Assembly: GCF_000800255.1 (NCBI RefSeq)
Contig: NZ_CP009747.1
Span: 2,976,001 to 3,040,000, forward strand
Length of the DNA: 64,000 nucleotides
Source: Pseudomonas parafulva
GTDB taxonomy: Bacteria; Pseudomonadota; Gammaproteobacteria; Pseudomonadales; Pseudomonadaceae
Reading direction: 5' to 3'
Of the stretch, positions 1 to 12,003 are shown piece by piece. The notes under the pieces are model-generated. The model saw only the letters and a program-made list of their open reading frames with translations. It searched no databases and had not been told where the DNA came from. Numbering within the stretch: the first letter of the stretch is position 1; the number at the start of each line of letters is the position of its first letter. Both the position numbers and the translations under genes were made by a program.

Positions 1-1400
<1,400 letters not shown>

Positions 1401-1492
1401 GGAGGATCCTGTGACAGCGATGAACGACAAAGGCGCGATTGTAGCGTAATTGGCCGCAAGGATTGCGACCGCTGCTCGCGCGGCGGGAGCGG

Positions 1493-2116
1493 TTAGATCA
1501 ACGAAGAGATGTGCCCGACCCGCGCCTCATAGGCGGCACGAACCGGCGCGAAGGAACGCCGATGAATCGGCGTCGGGCCCAGCCGCGCCAAGGCTTCGAG
1601 ATGCACTGGCGTTGGGTAACCCTTGTGTCCGCCGATGCCGTATCCCGGATAGATCAGCTCGAACGCGCTCATTTCGCGATCACGGGTAACCTTGGCCAGG
1701 ATCGACGCGGCGGCGATGGCCGGCACTTGCGAGTCGCCCTTGACCACCGGCGAGGCAGGCACGGCCAGCTGCGGACAGCGGTTGCCGTCGATCAACGCCA
1801 GTTTCGGCTGAGTGCTCAGTCCTTCGACGGCACGCTGCATGGCCAGCATCGTGGCATGCAGGATGTTCAGTCGATCGATTTCTTCGACACTGGCGCGAGC
1901 GATGCAGAAGGCCAGCGCCTTTTCGCAGATTTCCTCGAACAGCGCCTCGCGGCGTGCTTCGGTCAGTTTCTTGGAGTCGTTCAAGCCGAGAATCGGCCGA
2001 TTCGGATCGAGGATCACCGCGGCAGTGACCACGTCACCGCACAGCGGACCCCGACCCACTTCGTCGACACCGGCAACGAGTTCCTCGACCAGCTTGAAAT
2101 CCAGTCCCATCTGCAT
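1493..2116 (-). CDS. rnhB: Ribonuclease HII
   Basis: Endonuclease that cuts the RNA strand of RNA-DNA hybrids and removes single ribonucleotides misincorporated in DNA. The 207-residue protein has the family length. The type 2 RNase H signature DEVGRG at residues 18-23 carries the first two catalytic acids, and further family blocks are LIDGN near 112 and [11 protein letters not shown] near 140. Longer in-frame starts exist upstream, but they would run through lpxB. MQMGLDF, beginning one base after the lpxB stop, matches the family N-terminus; MGLDF two codons later is the alternative. Confidence 0.96.
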   Translation of the reverse strand: MQMGLDFKLVEELVAGVDEVGRGPLCGDVVTAAVILDPNRPILGLNDSKKLTEARREALFEEICEKALAFCIARASVEEIDRLNILHATMLAMQRAVEGLSTQPKLALIDGNRCPQLAVPASPVVKGDSQVPAIAAASILAKVTRDREMSAFELIYPGYGIGGHKGYPTPVHLEALARLGPTPIHRRSFAPVRAAYEARVGHISSLI

Positions 2117-2117
2117 A

Positions 2118-3245
2118 TCAGTGCTTCCCGAGCAAGGCCAGCACGGCCTCGGCAGCCTGGTTGGAGGCGTCGCGGCGCAAGGTGCGGTGGATCCGGTCGA
2201 AACTGTCGGTCTGCTCGCCACCATCGCGCACCAGCGGTGCCAAGGTCGTGGCAAGGGCCTCAGGCGTGGCGGCGTCCTGCAACAACTCAGGCACCAACAG
2301 GCGCTGGGCGAGCAGGTTGGGCAAGGACACGTAGGGGCTGCGAACCATTCGCTTGAGAATCCAGAACGTCAACGGTGCCAAGCGATAGGCCACCACCATC
2401 GGACGCTTGTACAACAAGGCTTCAAGGGTGGCCGTGCCGGAAGCGATCAGCACCGCATCACATGCCGCCAGCGCCAGGTGAGACTGACCGTCGAGCAGCG
2501 TCAGTGGCAGATCGCGGCCTTGCAGCATCTGCTCGAGCTGTGCACGGCGTGCCGGGTTGGCACAGGGAGAGACGAAGCGCACTCCAGGAATCAAGTGCTG
2601 CAAGCGCTTGGCCGTGTCCAGGAACACCTCACCCAAGCGTCCGACCTCACCACCGCGACTGCCCGGCATCAGTGCCACCAGCGGTCCATCGCCAAACCCC
2701 AGAGACGCGCGCGCAGCACTGCGATCGGCTTGCAGGGGAATAGTGTCGGCCAGCGGATGACCCACGAAGCGTACAGGCACGCCTTGCTCTTCGTAGAACT
2801 TCGCCTCGAAGGGCAGCAGGGTGAGCATCAGGTCGCAGCCTTCGCGGATCTTGAGCACCCGCTTCTGCCGCCAAGCCCAGACGGAGGGGCTGACGTAATG
2901 CACGGTCTTGATCCCGGCCTGACGCAGCTTCAATTCGATGGTGAGGGTGAAGTCCGGTGCGTCGATGCCGATGAACACGTCGGGCTTCTCGCCGATCAGC
3001 GTCTGGACCAGGTCCTTGCGGCGCTTGAGCAGTTCGCGCAAACGTCCCAGCACCTCGACCAGACCCATCACCGACAGGCGCTCCATGGGGAAGTAAGACT
3101 GCAGCCCTTCGGCCTCCATCAGAGGACCACCGACGCCAATGAAACGGACGTCGGGGTGACGTGCCTTGAGCGCACGCATCAGACCCGAGCCTAGGATGTC
3201 GCCGCTGGCCTCACCGGCGACCAGCGCTACGCAAAGTGAGGCCAT
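2118..3245 (-). CDS. lpxB: Lipid-A-disaccharide synthase
   Basis: Glycosyltransferase (GT19) that joins UDP-2,3-diacylglucosamine to lipid X to give the tetraacyl disaccharide of lipid A, at the inner face of the cytoplasmic membrane. The 375 residues start [19 protein letters not shown], the typical LpxB N-terminus with its GEASGD motif, and include MPGSRGGEV near residue 193 and the C-terminal nucleotide-binding region. It lies one base after lpxA, and rnhB starts directly behind it, so it is translated from the same envelope operon transcript. Confidence 0.97.
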   Translation of the reverse strand: MASLCVALVAGEASGDILGSGLMRALKARHPDVRFIGVGGPLMEAEGLQSYFPMERLSVMGLVEVLGRLRELLKRRKDLVQTLIGEKPDVFIGIDAPDFTLTIELKLRQAGIKTVHYVSPSVWAWRQKRVLKIREGCDLMLTLLPFEAKFYEEQGVPVRFVGHPLADTIPLQADRSAARASLGFGDGPLVALMPGSRGGEVGRLGEVFLDTAKRLQHLIPGVRFVSPCANPARRAQLEQMLQGRDLPLTLLDGQSHLALAACDAVLIASGTATLEALLYKRPMVVAYRLAPLTFWILKRMVRSPYVSLPNLLAQRLLVPELLQDAATPEALATTLAPLVRDGGEQTDSFDRIHRTLRRDASNQAAEAVLALLGKH

Positions 3246-3246
3246 G

Positions 3247-4023
3247 TCAGCGGGTGATGCCGCGGGCGGAGCCGAGGATCGACTGACGGAACAACTCGAC
3301 TTCAGGATTCAGAGCCGCCAACTCATCCAGTTCCTTGACTGCGTCCTCCACCGTCAAGCCCTGACGGTAAACGATCTTGTAGGCGCGTCGCAGGTTCTGG
3401 ATCACGTCATCGCTGAAACCACGACGGCGCATGCCTTCGAAGTTCATGCTGCGCGCTTCGGCCGGGCTGCCGAACACCGTGACGAATGCCGGCACATCCT
3501 TGCCAATGGCCGTGCCCATGCCGGAAAAGGCGTGGGCGCCGATGTGGCAATACTGATGCACCAGGGTATAGCCAGACAGGATCGCCCAGTCACCTACATG
3601 CACATGGCCGGCCAGCGCCGTGTTATTGACCAGGATGCAGTGATTGCCGATCACGCTGTCGTGGCCGATATGGGCATAGGCCATGATCAGGTTGTGGTCA
3701 CCCAGCGTAGTCTCGAAGCGGTCCTGAACGGTTCCACGGTGAATGGTGACGCCTTCGCGGATCACATTGTGATCACCGATCACCAAACGGGTAGGCTCGC
3801 CCTTGTACTTGAGGTCCGGGGTGTCTTCACCGATGGAACTGAACTGGTAGATGCGGTTGTGCCGGCCGATTCGGGTCGGCCCCTTGAGCACCACGTGCGG
3901 GCCGATGACGGTGCCCTCCCCGATTTCGACATCAGGGCCTACGATCGACCAGGGGCCAATCTCGACACCGTCAGCCACCTTGGCCGACGGATCGATGATC
4001 GCCCGCGGATCAATCGAACTCAT
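3247..4023 (-). CDS. lpxA: Acyl-ACP--UDP-N-acetylglucosamine O-acyltransferase
   Basis: First enzyme of lipid A synthesis: transfers a 3-hydroxyacyl chain from ACP to the 3-OH of UDP-GlcNAc. The 258 residues are mostly left-handed beta-helix hexapeptide repeats (IDPSAKV, IGPWSIV, IGEGTVI and so on). The catalytic histidine is seen in MAYAHIGHD near residue 122. A longer reading frame exists upstream, but [16 protein letters not shown] is the conserved N-terminus, and its ATG overlaps the fabZ stop in an ATGA tetranucleotide, which indicates translational coupling. Confidence 0.97.
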   Translation of the reverse strand: MSSIDPRAIIDPSAKVADGVEIGPWSIVGPDVEIGEGTVIGPHVVLKGPTRIGRHNRIYQFSSIGEDTPDLKYKGEPTRLVIGDHNVIREGVTIHRGTVQDRFETTLGDHNLIMAYAHIGHDSVIGNHCILVNNTALAGHVHVGDWAILSGYTLVHQYCHIGAHAFSGMGTAIGKDVPAFVTVFGSPAEARSMNFEGMRRRGFSDDVIQNLRRAYKIVYRQGLTVEDAVKELDELAALNPEVELFRQSILGSARGITR

Positions 4024-4460
4024 AGGGAGCGTTCCGCACAGGTGATCTGGGCCGAGCAGACCGGCTTGCCGTCGACCAGAGCGCGGCATTCGAACTTCCA
4101 GATCATGCTTTTGCGGCTGAGGAACGTGGCTTCGAGTACCAACTGATCGCCGGGCAGCACCGGCTGGCGGAAGCGCAGTTTGTCGGAGCCGACGAAGTAA
4201 TAGAGCGTGCCATCGGCAGGCTTCGCATCGAGCATCTTGAACCCGAGAATCCCGGCTGCCTGGGCCATCGCTTCGATGATCAGCACGCCAGGCATGATCG
4301 GATGCGCCGGGAAGTGACCGTTGAAGAACGGTTCATTGATGCTGACATTCTTGTAGGCACGAATGCTCTGGGCCTCGAAGTCCAGGTCCGTGACCCGGTC
4401 CACCAGCAGGAACGGGTAACGGTGAGGCAGGTATTCGCGAATCTCGTTGATGTCCATCAT
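4020..4460 (-). CDS. fabZ: 3-hydroxyacyl-ACP dehydratase FabZ
   Basis: Dehydrates 3-hydroxyacyl-ACP in the fatty-acid elongation cycle and so competes with LpxA for 3-hydroxyacyl-ACP, which explains their adjacency. The 146-residue hot-dog-fold protein contains [14 protein letters not shown] and the catalytic [20 protein letters not shown] block (His near 48, Glu near 62). The start [11 protein letters not shown] was chosen by family length; either of the two consecutive ATGs is possible. About 110 nt separate it from lpxD. Confidence 0.97.
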   Translation of the reverse strand: MMDINEIREYLPHRYPFLLVDRVTDLDFEAQSIRAYKNVSINEPFFNGHFPAHPIMPGVLIIEAMAQAAGILGFKMLDAKPADGTLYYFVGSDKLRFRQPVLPGDQLVLEATFLSRKSMIWKFECRALVDGKPVCSAQITCAERSL

Positions 4461-4573
4461 TTCGGGGGGAAGCCTGTAATAAGAATAGGGAGCGCAGGTG
4501 CTGACCACACGCTCCTTTTGCAGTCCAAAGAGGAGCCAGCGAGCGACTGTTCACTCTTGCTCAGGAAATGGTA

Positions 4574-5629
4574 TCAGCCTTCTGATGCCGGCTGGCCACC
4601 TGAGGTCACGGTGTCGACACGTTTTTCCAGTTGCTGCAACCGTTTGGACATGTCGTCAAGCTGCCGAATCCGCGCAGCGCTCTTGCGCCATTCGGCCAGA
4701 GGCTGCATGGCGGTGCCGGAAGAATAGCCACCGGGCTCGGTAATCGAGCGGGTCACCATGGTCATGCCGGAGACGAAGACGTTGTCGCAGACATCGATGT
4801 GACCGACCATCCCGACGCCACCTGCGATCATGCAGTGCTTGCCGATCCGGGTGCTGCCTGAAATACCGACACAGGCAGCCATCGCGGTGTGGTCACCGAC
4901 CTGCACGTTGTGAGCGATCTGGATCTGGTTGTCGAGCTTGACCCCATTGCCGATGCGCGTATCGGACAGCGCCCCTCGGTCCACCGCAGTATTGACACCG
5001 ATTTCTACATCGTCGCCGAGCGTGACACCACCAATCTGCGCGATCTTCTGCCAGATGCCTTTCTCAGTGGCGAAACCGAAGCCTTCACCGCCAATCACTG
5101 CGCCGGACTGAATCACGACGCGCTTGCCGATGGTCACATCGTGGTACAGCGTGACCCGCGGCGCCAACCAGCCGCCCTCACCGATAACGCAACGAGCACC
5201 TACGAAACAGTGGGCACCGATGGTGACGTTCGCCGCGATGCGTGCGCCACTCTCGATCACCGCGAACGCGCCGACGCTGGCACTTTCATCCACCTGTGCA
5301 TCCTCTGCCACCACGGCGCTAGGATGTATACCTGCCACAGCCTTGGGCTTCGGATCGAACAGGTGGGAGATGCGCGCGTAAGCCAGATACGGATCAGGCA
5401 CGATCACTGCGTTGCCGGTGAAGCCCTCGGCATCCTCGGCCGTGATCAACACCGCCGCCGCCTGACTCTCGTCGAGGAATTTGCGGTACTGACGATTGGC
5501 CAGGAAGCTCAACTGCCCGGGCCCGGCTTCCTGCAAGGTCGCCAGACCGGTGATCGCAAGCGACTCGGGGCCACTGAGTGTGGCCCCGAGGGTGTCGGCC
5601 AACTGGCCGAGCGTGATGGTCAGGGTCAT
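4574..5629 (-). CDS. lpxD: UDP-3-O-(3-hydroxyacyl)glucosamine N-acyltransferase
   Basis: Third step of lipid A synthesis: N-acylates UDP-3-O-acyl-glucosamine from 3-hydroxyacyl-ACP. The 351 residues split into an N-terminal uridine-binding domain (about 1-105, ending at [13 protein letters not shown]) and a left-handed beta-helix with many hexapeptide repeats. The catalytic histidine lies in [10 protein letters not shown] near residue 238, and a C-terminal coiled-coil ([19 protein letters not shown]) completes the trimer. It starts one base after the skp stop, in the conserved order bamA-skp-lpxD-fabZ-lpxA. Confidence 0.97.
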   Translation of the reverse strand: MTLTITLGQLADTLGATLSGPESLAITGLATLQEAGPGQLSFLANRQYRKFLDESQAAAVLITAEDAEGFTGNAVIVPDPYLAYARISHLFDPKPKAVAGIHPSAVVAEDAQVDESASVGAFAVIESGARIAANVTIGAHCFVGARCVIGEGGWLAPRVTLYHDVTIGKRVVIQSGAVIGGEGFGFATEKGIWQKIAQIGGVTLGDDVEIGVNTAVDRGALSDTRIGNGVKLDNQIQIAHNVQVGDHTAMAACVGISGSTRIGKHCMIAGGVGMVGHIDVCDNVFVSGMTMVTRSITEPGGYSSGTAMQPLAEWRKSAARIRQLDDMSKRLQQLEKRVDTVTSGGQPASEG

Positions 5630-5630
5630 A

Positions 5631-6134
5631 TCAACGCGCTTGATTCATACGCTCGATAACCTGGCGGGTGATGTCGTACTGAGGTTTGACATCGATTACC
5701 GCGCCACGCTCGAGCACCAGGTCGAAACCGCCTTTCTTGATGACTTCTTCCACAGCACCATCGAGCTTGGGCTTGAGCTGCTTGAGCATGTCGCGGTCAG
5801 CGACGGCCTTGGCCTCGTTCAATTCCTTGGACTGGAACTGGAAGTCGCGAGCTTTCTGCTTGAATTCAAGCTCCAGGCGCTCACGCTCAGGCTGCTGCAT
5901 CTTGTCGCCGCCCTTGATCAAGCGGTCTTGAATGCCTTTGGCGCTGCTTTCGAGGGTCTTGAGCTGGTTGAGCTGTGGACCAAACTTTTTCTCGGCGTCA
6001 ACGGCGTACTTCTTAGCCGCATCGGACTCGAGCAGCGCCATCTGGTAGTTCAGAACGGCAACCTTCATTTCGGCGAAAGCCGGGGTGGCGACCAGCGCCG
6101 CGGCCACTACGGCCAGTTGAGTCAACTTACGCAC
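5631..6134 (-). CDS. skp: Periplasmic chaperone Skp/OmpH
   Basis: Holdase for unfolded outer-membrane proteins in the periplasm, delivering clients to the BAM complex. The 167-residue precursor has a Sec signal peptide (cleavage likely after A21 in TPAFA-EMK). After the short beta core [14 protein letters not shown] comes a long charged helical stretch (about residues 45-130) forming the tentacle arms of the trimer. It sits between bamA and lpxD, the standard order, and shares transcription with them. Confidence 0.95.
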   Translation of the reverse strand: MRKLTQLAVVAAALVATPAFAEMKVAVLNYQMALLESDAAKKYAVDAEKKFGPQLNQLKTLESSAKGIQDRLIKGGDKMQQPERERLELEFKQKARDFQFQSKELNEAKAVADRDMLKQLKPKLDGAVEEVIKKGGFDLVLERGAVIDVKPQYDITRQVIERMNQAR

Positions 6135-6177
6135 GATGCACTCCTGGATAAACCGTTGTCGTTAAGCAAGGGCCTGC

Positions 6178-8526
6178 TTAGAAAGTCTGGCCCAGAGAGA
6201 ATTGGAATACCTGGGTTTCGGCGTTGTCCGGCTTCTTGACCGGCATCGCCAGGCTGAAGCTCAGCGGGCCCAGCGCGGTGATCCAGGTTACCCCCAGGCC
6301 CACCGAGCTTGCCATGTCCGAGAAGCCGACCTTGGCGCAGTCCGGTTTGGAGCCACAATTGGTGTCGAAGACGTTACCCACATCCCAGAATACCGAGGTG
6401 CGCAGCGAGCGCTGATCTTTGACGAACGGCAGCGGGAACAGCAACTCGACACCGCCCTGCACCAGGACATTACCACCGAAGGCCAACGGATCCTGATCGG
6501 GATCACGAATGGTGCCTGGGTTTCGACCCGAGCTAGGCGTGCTTCGCGGCCCAAGGGTGTTGTCTTTGAAGCCACGCACGGAGTTGAAACCACCCGCGTA
6601 GTAGTTCTCGTAGAACGGTAGACCCGAAGTGCCACCAAATCCATCGCCATAACCCAGCTCGGTGTGCAGACGCAGGGTGTAGTCATTGCTCAGAGGCTTG
6701 AACACCTGGCCGCGGTAGTCGAGCTTGTAGAACGACAGGTCGCTGCCCGGAACGGTGGTTTCCAACGTCAGGCTTTGAGAGTGACCACGGGTCGCCAGAA
6801 CGCCTTTGTTCAGGGTGGATTCGGACCAGCCGATCGACGCCTTGAAGTTCAGGAAGCTATCGCCTTCCTTGTTGAGGAAGTCGAAGATCTCATCCACGGT
6901 ATAGCGACCGGTTTTGATCTTGTCCTGCTGCACGGTCAGGCCGTAGGTCAGGCGCGAGGTTTCGCTGATCGGATACCCCAGGCTGACTCCGGCACCCAGG
7001 CTGTCCACCGCATAGCTGGCCACGTCGACGTCGAGGTCGTCATAGTCGGTCTTGCGATAGAAGGCGTTGTAGCCCAGGCTCACGCCGTCTGGCGTGAAGT
7101 AGGGATCGACGAAACCGAAGTTGTAGCGGGTCTGGTACTGGCTGCGGGTCAAACCGATGGAGACCTTGTTACCGGTACCGAGGAAGTTGCTCTGGCTGAT
7201 CGAGCCACCGAGAATCAGGCCGGCGCTCTGGGCGAAACCAACGCTGGCGGTGATCGAGCCGGACGCCTGCTCCTCGACCGCATAGTTGACGTCGACCTGG
7301 TCATCGGTGCCCGGCACAGGCGGAGTCTCGACGTTGACTTCCTTGAAGAAGCCCAGGCGCTCGAGACGGGTCTTGGACTGGTCGATGAGGTAAGTGGAGG
7401 CCCAGCCGCCCTCCATCTGACGCATCTCACGACGCAATACTTCGTCTTCGGTCTTGGTGTTGCCGCGGTAGTTGATGCGGTTGACGTAGGCACGCTTGCC
7501 CGGATCGACGACGAACATGATGTCGACGGTGTGATCCTGATCGTTAGGCTGCGGAACGCCATTGACGTTGGCGAAGGTGTAGCCTTCGTTACCCAGGCGT
7601 CGGGTAATCAGGTCGGACGTGGTGGTCATGACCTTGCGCGAGAACACCTGACCGGGCTGGACCAGCATCAGCGACTTGACCTGGTCTTCCGGCACCTTGA
7701 GGTCGCCGGACAGCTTCACGTCACGAACGGTGTACTTTTCACCTTCGTTGACGTTGACGGTGATGTAGACGTGCTTCTTGTCCGGCGTGATGGACACCTG
7801 AGTGGAGGCGATGTCCATGTTGATGTAGCCGCGGTCCAGGTAGTAGGAACGCAGGCGTTCCAGATCACCGGACAATTTCTCGCGTGCATACTTGTCATCG
7901 TTCTTGAAGAACGACAGCCAGTTGGTGGTCTTCAGCTCGAACAGTTGAGACAGCTCTTCATCGCCGAATACGGTGTTGCCCACCACGTTGATGTGCTGGA
8001 TGGCAGCAACCGTACCTTCGTTGATCTTGATCTTCAGGCTGACGCGGTTACGTGGCTGCGGCACCACTTCGGCGTCCACCTCAGCCGAGTAGCGACCTTG
8101 GGCCACGTACTGGCGTTGCAGTTCGTTACGAACGCCTTCGAGGGTCGCGCGCTGGAAGATCTCGCCTTCGGACAGACCGGACTGCTTGAGGCCTTTCATC
8201 AGGTCGTCGGTGCTGATCGCCTTGTTGCCTTCGATCTCGATGCTCGACACCGATGGGCGCTCGACCACGTTGATGATCAGGACATTGCCATCGCGATCCA
8301 GTTGAATGTCCTGGAAGAACCCGGTCTTGAACAGGGAACGGGTGGACTCCACCAAGCGCCGGTCATCGACCTGGTCGCCCACATTCAACGGCAACGCGCC
8401 GAACACGCTGCCGGCGGAAACCCGCTGCAGGCCGTTGACACGAATATCGGAGATGGTGAAGGACTCGGCGTGAACTTCAGCGATCATCAGTGCGGAGAGC
8501 ACCGCAGTTAGCAGCAGACGTTTCAT
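6178..8526 (-). CDS. bamA: Outer membrane protein assembly factor BamA
   Basis: Omp85-family core of the BAM complex, which inserts beta-barrel proteins into the outer membrane. The 782-residue precursor has a signal peptide cut after A20 (EVHA-ESF), five POTRA repeats over roughly 21-420, and a 16-strand barrel carrying the VRGF loop motif (NSVRGFKDNTLGP near 640). It ends in the C-terminal phenylalanine signal GQTF. The length is normal for pseudomonads. It is preceded by rseP (76-nt gap) and followed by skp (43-nt gap) on the same strand. Confidence 0.98.
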   Translation of the reverse strand: MKRLLLTAVLSALMIAEVHAESFTISDIRVNGLQRVSAGSVFGALPLNVGDQVDDRRLVESTRSLFKTGFFQDIQLDRDGNVLIINVVERPSVSSIEIEGNKAISTDDLMKGLKQSGLSEGEIFQRATLEGVRNELQRQYVAQGRYSAEVDAEVVPQPRNRVSLKIKINEGTVAAIQHINVVGNTVFGDEELSQLFELKTTNWLSFFKNDDKYAREKLSGDLERLRSYYLDRGYINMDIASTQVSITPDKKHVYITVNVNEGEKYTVRDVKLSGDLKVPEDQVKSLMLVQPGQVFSRKVMTTTSDLITRRLGNEGYTFANVNGVPQPNDQDHTVDIMFVVDPGKRAYVNRINYRGNTKTEDEVLRREMRQMEGGWASTYLIDQSKTRLERLGFFKEVNVETPPVPGTDDQVDVNYAVEEQASGSITASVGFAQSAGLILGGSISQSNFLGTGNKVSIGLTRSQYQTRYNFGFVDPYFTPDGVSLGYNAFYRKTDYDDLDVDVASYAVDSLGAGVSLGYPISETSRLTYGLTVQQDKIKTGRYTVDEIFDFLNKEGDSFLNFKASIGWSESTLNKGVLATRGHSQSLTLETTVPGSDLSFYKLDYRGQVFKPLSNDYTLRLHTELGYGDGFGGTSGLPFYENYYAGGFNSVRGFKDNTLGPRSTPSSGRNPGTIRDPDQDPLAFGGNVLVQGGVELLFPLPFVKDQRSLRTSVFWDVGNVFDTNCGSKPDCAKVGFSDMASSVGLGVTWITALGPLSFSLAMPVKKPDNAETQVFQFSLGQTF

Positions 8527-8602
8527 GAAGTCCTTTTATTCCAACTGGCAATAAACAACCCGCCACCGCAGTACGGCGGCAGGTTCGCAATAGAGCGAAG
8601 CG

Positions 8603-9955
8603 TTAAAGTCGACCCAGATCGTTGATCAGGGCGAGCAACATCACCCCTATGACCAAACTGATACCGATCTGGACCCCCCAACCTTGCACCCGATCGGAAA
8701 GCGGACGACCGCGCGCCCACTCAATCAGGTAAAACAGCAAATGCCCCCCATCCAGTACCGGGATGGGCAGCAGGTTCAGAACCCCCAGGCTTATGCTCAG
8801 GTAGGCCAGGAAATTCAGGAAATCCCCAACGCCCGACTGGGCTGAAGCGCCCGCCACTTTAGCAATGGTTATCGGTCCGCTCAAGTTTTTTACCGAGAGC
8901 TCGCCGAAGAGCATTTTCTTCAGCGATTCGAGGGTCAGGACACTCATGTTCCAGGTCCGCGACAAGCCCTCGCCGACCGCTTCGAGCGGTCCATAGCTGA
9001 CCTCGCGGAGCATGTTCGCCGGCCACTCGCCACCTTTGACGCCCGCACCGAGGTAGCCTGCTGCCGCCTGGCCCTCGCCCTTGCTGGCAAGGGTCACCGG
9101 CAGCTCCAACTGCGCGCCGTCTCGCTCGAGGCGCACCTGAACCTGGGTCTTGGGATGGGCACGGACCCGGTCGACGACTTGCTGCCAGTCGCTCACGGCC
9201 GTCCCGTCCAGCGCCAGCAGCCGATCGCCGGCCTTCATGCCCGCCGCGGCTGCCGGGCCTTTCGGATCGATCTCGGCCAGCACCGGCGGCAATACCGGAC
9301 GCCATGGACGCAAACCCAGTGACTGGATCGGATCAGGCTCGTCGGCCCCTTTGAGCCAATGGTCCAGGCTGATCTCATGCTGACGCTCGAGCGTGGCGCC
9401 CTCGTCGCGCACACCGACGCGCAGGCTTCCGCTCTCGCCGAGGCGCCGAACCAACTGCAAGTTGACTGCGGACCAACCGTTGGTCGGCTTGCCATCGATG
9501 GAAACGATTTCCTGCCCAGGCATCAGACCCGCTGACGCCGCCAGGCTGCCCGACTCCACCGCACCGATGACCGGACGCACCTGTTGGCTGCCGAGCATGG
9601 CGACTATCGAAAAGAACAGGATCGCCAGCAGGAAATTGGCGATCGGACCGGCAGCGACGATCGCGATACGCTGCCCCACCGGCTTGCGATTGAACGACTG
9701 CCCGAGCAGTGCAGATGGAACGTCGCCTTCGCGTTCGTCGAGCATCTTGACGTAGCCACCCAGCGGAATCGCCGCGACGACGAACTCAGTGCCGTGGCGA
9801 TCATGCCAGCGCAGCAGCGGCGTGCCGAAGCCCACCGAAAAACGCAGCACTTTGACCCCGCACTTGCGCGCCACCCAGAAGTGGCCGAACTCATGAAACG
9901 TGACCAGTACACCCAACGCCACCAAGGTGCCGATGATCATGTAGAGCGCTGTCAT
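8603..9955 (-). CDS. rseP: RIP metalloprotease RseP
   Basis: Inner-membrane site-2 zinc protease; in pseudomonads (where it is also called MucP) it cuts the anti-sigma factor MucA/RseA and releases AlgU/RpoE. The 450 residues show the HEFGH zinc motif at 21-25 in the first membrane segment, two periplasmic PDZ domains (about 120-310), and the second catalytic element PIPVLDGGHLLF near 395. Two ATGs lie two codons apart. The second (MTALYM) is chosen because GGAG sits six bases before it, while that GGAG directly abuts the first. The next gene, bamA, is a client of the same envelope-stress response. Confidence 0.96.
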   Translation of the reverse strand: MTALYMIIGTLVALGVLVTFHEFGHFWVARKCGVKVLRFSVGFGTPLLRWHDRHGTEFVVAAIPLGGYVKMLDEREGDVPSALLGQSFNRKPVGQRIAIVAAGPIANFLLAILFFSIVAMLGSQQVRPVIGAVESGSLAASAGLMPGQEIVSIDGKPTNGWSAVNLQLVRRLGESGSLRVGVRDEGATLERQHEISLDHWLKGADEPDPIQSLGLRPWRPVLPPVLAEIDPKGPAAAAGMKAGDRLLALDGTAVSDWQQVVDRVRAHPKTQVQVRLERDGAQLELPVTLASKGEGQAAAGYLGAGVKGGEWPANMLREVSYGPLEAVGEGLSRTWNMSVLTLESLKKMLFGELSVKNLSGPITIAKVAGASAQSGVGDFLNFLAYLSISLGVLNLLPIPVLDGGHLLFYLIEWARGRPLSDRVQGWGVQIGISLVIGVMLLALINDLGRL

Positions 9956-10000
9956 ATCCATCTCCGAATGCTGTTCAGCCGGGCTTTTGGCCGACAGGGG

Positions 10001-11191
10001 TCAGCGACCGTGGCGCCTCAACCATGCCTGGGCATGCTCCCGGGCACGCTGGTCGGCGGCGAACACAGCCTCCAGCGAAGCCAGCGCGACGACCGGCTCC
10101 TGCTCGAGGACCTGCTCGATCATACTCGCGATTTCCGGGAAGCGGATACGCCCCTGGAGGAATGCCTCCACCGCCACTTCGTTGGCCGCATTGAGCACGG
10201 CCGGAGCGCTATTGCCGGCTTCGGCTGCCGCACGCGCCAGTCGCAAACACGGGAAGCGCTGCTCGTCGGGCGCCTGGAAATCCAGGCGCGCTATCGCGAA
10301 CAGGTCCAGCGGCGCAACACCCGAATCGATTCGCTGCGGCCAAGCGAGCGCATTGGCGATCGGGGTACGCATATCAGGATTGCCCAACTGCGCCAGTACC
10401 GAGCCGTCGACGTAGTCGACCAGCGAATGAATGACGCTTTGCGGATGCACCACCACTTCCACAATCGAAGGGGCGGCATCGAACAGCCAGCACGCCTCGA
10501 TCAGCTCGAGCCCCTTGTTCATCATGCTGGCCGAATCGACGGAAATCTTGCGCCCCATCGACCAATTGGGATGAGCACAAGCCTGCTCGGGCGTGACATC
10601 CATCAACGCGGCCGCCGAGGTTTCGCGGAAGGGCCCGCCGGACGCCGTCAGCAGGATGCGACGCACCCCCACCGGCGCCAGACCTCGGGAATAATCCCCA
10701 GGCAGGCACTGAAAAATTGCGTTGTGCTCGCTGTCGATGGGTAGCAGCACGGCGCCGCTGTCGCGCACCGCTTGCATGAACAGCGCGCCGGACATCACCA
10801 GCGCTTCCTTGTTGGCCAGTAACACCTTCTTGCCGGCGCGCACGGCTGCCAGGGTGGGACGCAATCCCGCTGCACCGACGATGGCGGCCATTACCGCGTC
10901 CACTTCGCTGGCGCAGGCGACCTGACAGAGCCCAGCCTCCCCTTCCAGTACTTCGCAGTCGCAACCTGCCGCCGCCAGCCCGTCACGCAGGCGAGACGCT
11001 GAACGGGCATCGGGCACGACCGCATAGGCTGGACGGTGTCGCAGGCAGAGCGCCAGCAACTCGTCCAGACGCGAGTAGCCAGTCAAGGCGAACACTTGAT
11101 AGCGCTCGGGATGACGGGCGATCACGTCCAGGGTGCTCAGGCCGATCGAACCGGTCGCCCCGAGCACGGTGATGCGCTGCACTTGGCTCAC
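10001..11191 (-). CDS. dxr: 1-deoxy-D-xylulose 5-phosphate reductoisomerase
   Basis: Converts DXP to methylerythritol 4-phosphate with NADPH, the committed step of the MEP isoprenoid pathway. The 396 residues include the nucleotide-binding [17 protein letters not shown] near the N-terminus, [13 protein letters not shown] and the substrate and metal region [19 protein letters not shown]. The best start is a GTG whose GTGA overlaps the stop of cdsA; an ATG four codons further upstream lies inside cdsA. Products of dxr and uppS both feed undecaprenyl phosphate, which fits the cluster. Confidence 0.96.
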   Translation of the reverse strand: MSQVQRITVLGATGSIGLSTLDVIARHPERYQVFALTGYSRLDELLALCLRHRPAYAVVPDARSASRLRDGLAAAGCDCEVLEGEAGLCQVACASEVDAVMAAIVGAAGLRPTLAAVRAGKKVLLANKEALVMSGALFMQAVRDSGAVLLPIDSEHNAIFQCLPGDYSRGLAPVGVRRILLTASGGPFRETSAAALMDVTPEQACAHPNWSMGRKISVDSASMMNKGLELIEACWLFDAAPSIVEVVVHPQSVIHSLVDYVDGSVLAQLGNPDMRTPIANALAWPQRIDSGVAPLDLFAIARLDFQAPDEQRFPCLRLARAAAEAGNSAPAVLNAANEVAVEAFLQGRIRFPEIASMIEQVLEQEPVVALASLEAVFAADQRAREHAQAWLRRHGR

Positions 11192-12003
11192 ATCACACCC
11201 CATTCGGCCGCCCAGAGCAGCACGGCGAACATGGGAATCGCCGCTGTCAGGCTGTCGATACGGTCGAGCACGCCGCCATGCCCAGGCAGTAGATTACTGC
11301 TGTCCTTGATGCCTTCGCGGCGCTTGAACATGCTTTCAGTCAGATCTCCAACCACCGACGACATGACCACGATCAGCGCGCCGACCAGGCCGAGCAGAAT
11401 CTGTCCTATGCCCCAGTCGCGCACCAGACCGACAACCAGCGTAATCAGCAGGCTCACCGCCATGCCGCCGTAGACACCTTCCCAGCTCTTGCCAGGACTC
11501 ACCTGCGGCGCCAGCTTGCGCTTGCCGAAGGCACGCCCGGAGAAATAAGCGCCAATATCCGCCGCCCAGACCAGCACCATCACCGACAGGATCAAGCCGT
11601 TACCCAGCGGCCAATGCTTGAGCAGCACCAGGCCTTGCCAGGCCGGCAGCAGCACCAGCAGGCCGATCAGCAGCCGGCAGGCGGCACTGCCCCACAGTTC
11701 GCTGCTGCGTGGATAGGTCAGCACCAGCCAGGTCGCCAACCCCCACCAGATCACCGAAGCGCCCAGCACCCAGGGCGCCAGGTCGGGCATGAGGTAGAGC
11801 AGCATCAGCGCCCCGGCGACCACGGCGGCGTAGGCCAGACGCAGCGGCTGGGCGGTCAGCCCGGCCAAACGTGCCCATTCCCAGGCGCCGACGGTGACCA
11901 CGAAACCGATGAACAGCGCGAAGTCGGCGCCGCCGAGCAGGAAGAATCCGCCCAGCGCGACCGGCAGCAGGATCAGCGCGGTAATGATGCGTTGTTTAAG
12001 CAT
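11188..12003 (-). CDS. cdsA: Phosphatidate cytidylyltransferase
   Basis: Makes CDP-diacylglycerol from phosphatidate and CTP, the branch point to all bacterial phospholipids; an integral inner-membrane enzyme. The 271 residues are largely hydrophobic with about eight membrane segments. The C-terminal family signature is present, from [12 protein letters not shown] near 190 to [12 protein letters not shown] near 240. Its ATG overlaps the uppS stop (TAATG), and its own stop overlaps the dxr GTG, so uppS-cdsA-dxr are translationally coupled. Confidence 0.96.
   Translation of the reverse strand: MLKQRIITALILLPVALGGFFLLGGADFALFIGFVVTVGAWEWARLAGLTAQPLRLAYAAVVAGALMLLYLMPDLAPWVLGASVIWWGLATWLVLTYPRSSELWGSAACRLLIGLLVLLPAWQGLVLLKHWPLGNGLILSVMVLVWAADIGAYFSGRAFGKRKLAPQVSPGKSWEGVYGGMAVSLLITLVVGLVRDWGIGQILLGLVGALIVVMSSVVGDLTESMFKRREGIKDSSNLLPGHGGVLDRIDSLTAAIPMFAVLLWAAEWGVM

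Noticed and set aside
6664..8511. 615-codon open frame antisense to bamA
   Set aside because: Shadow frame; bamA is complete with signal peptide, POTRA repeats and barrel.
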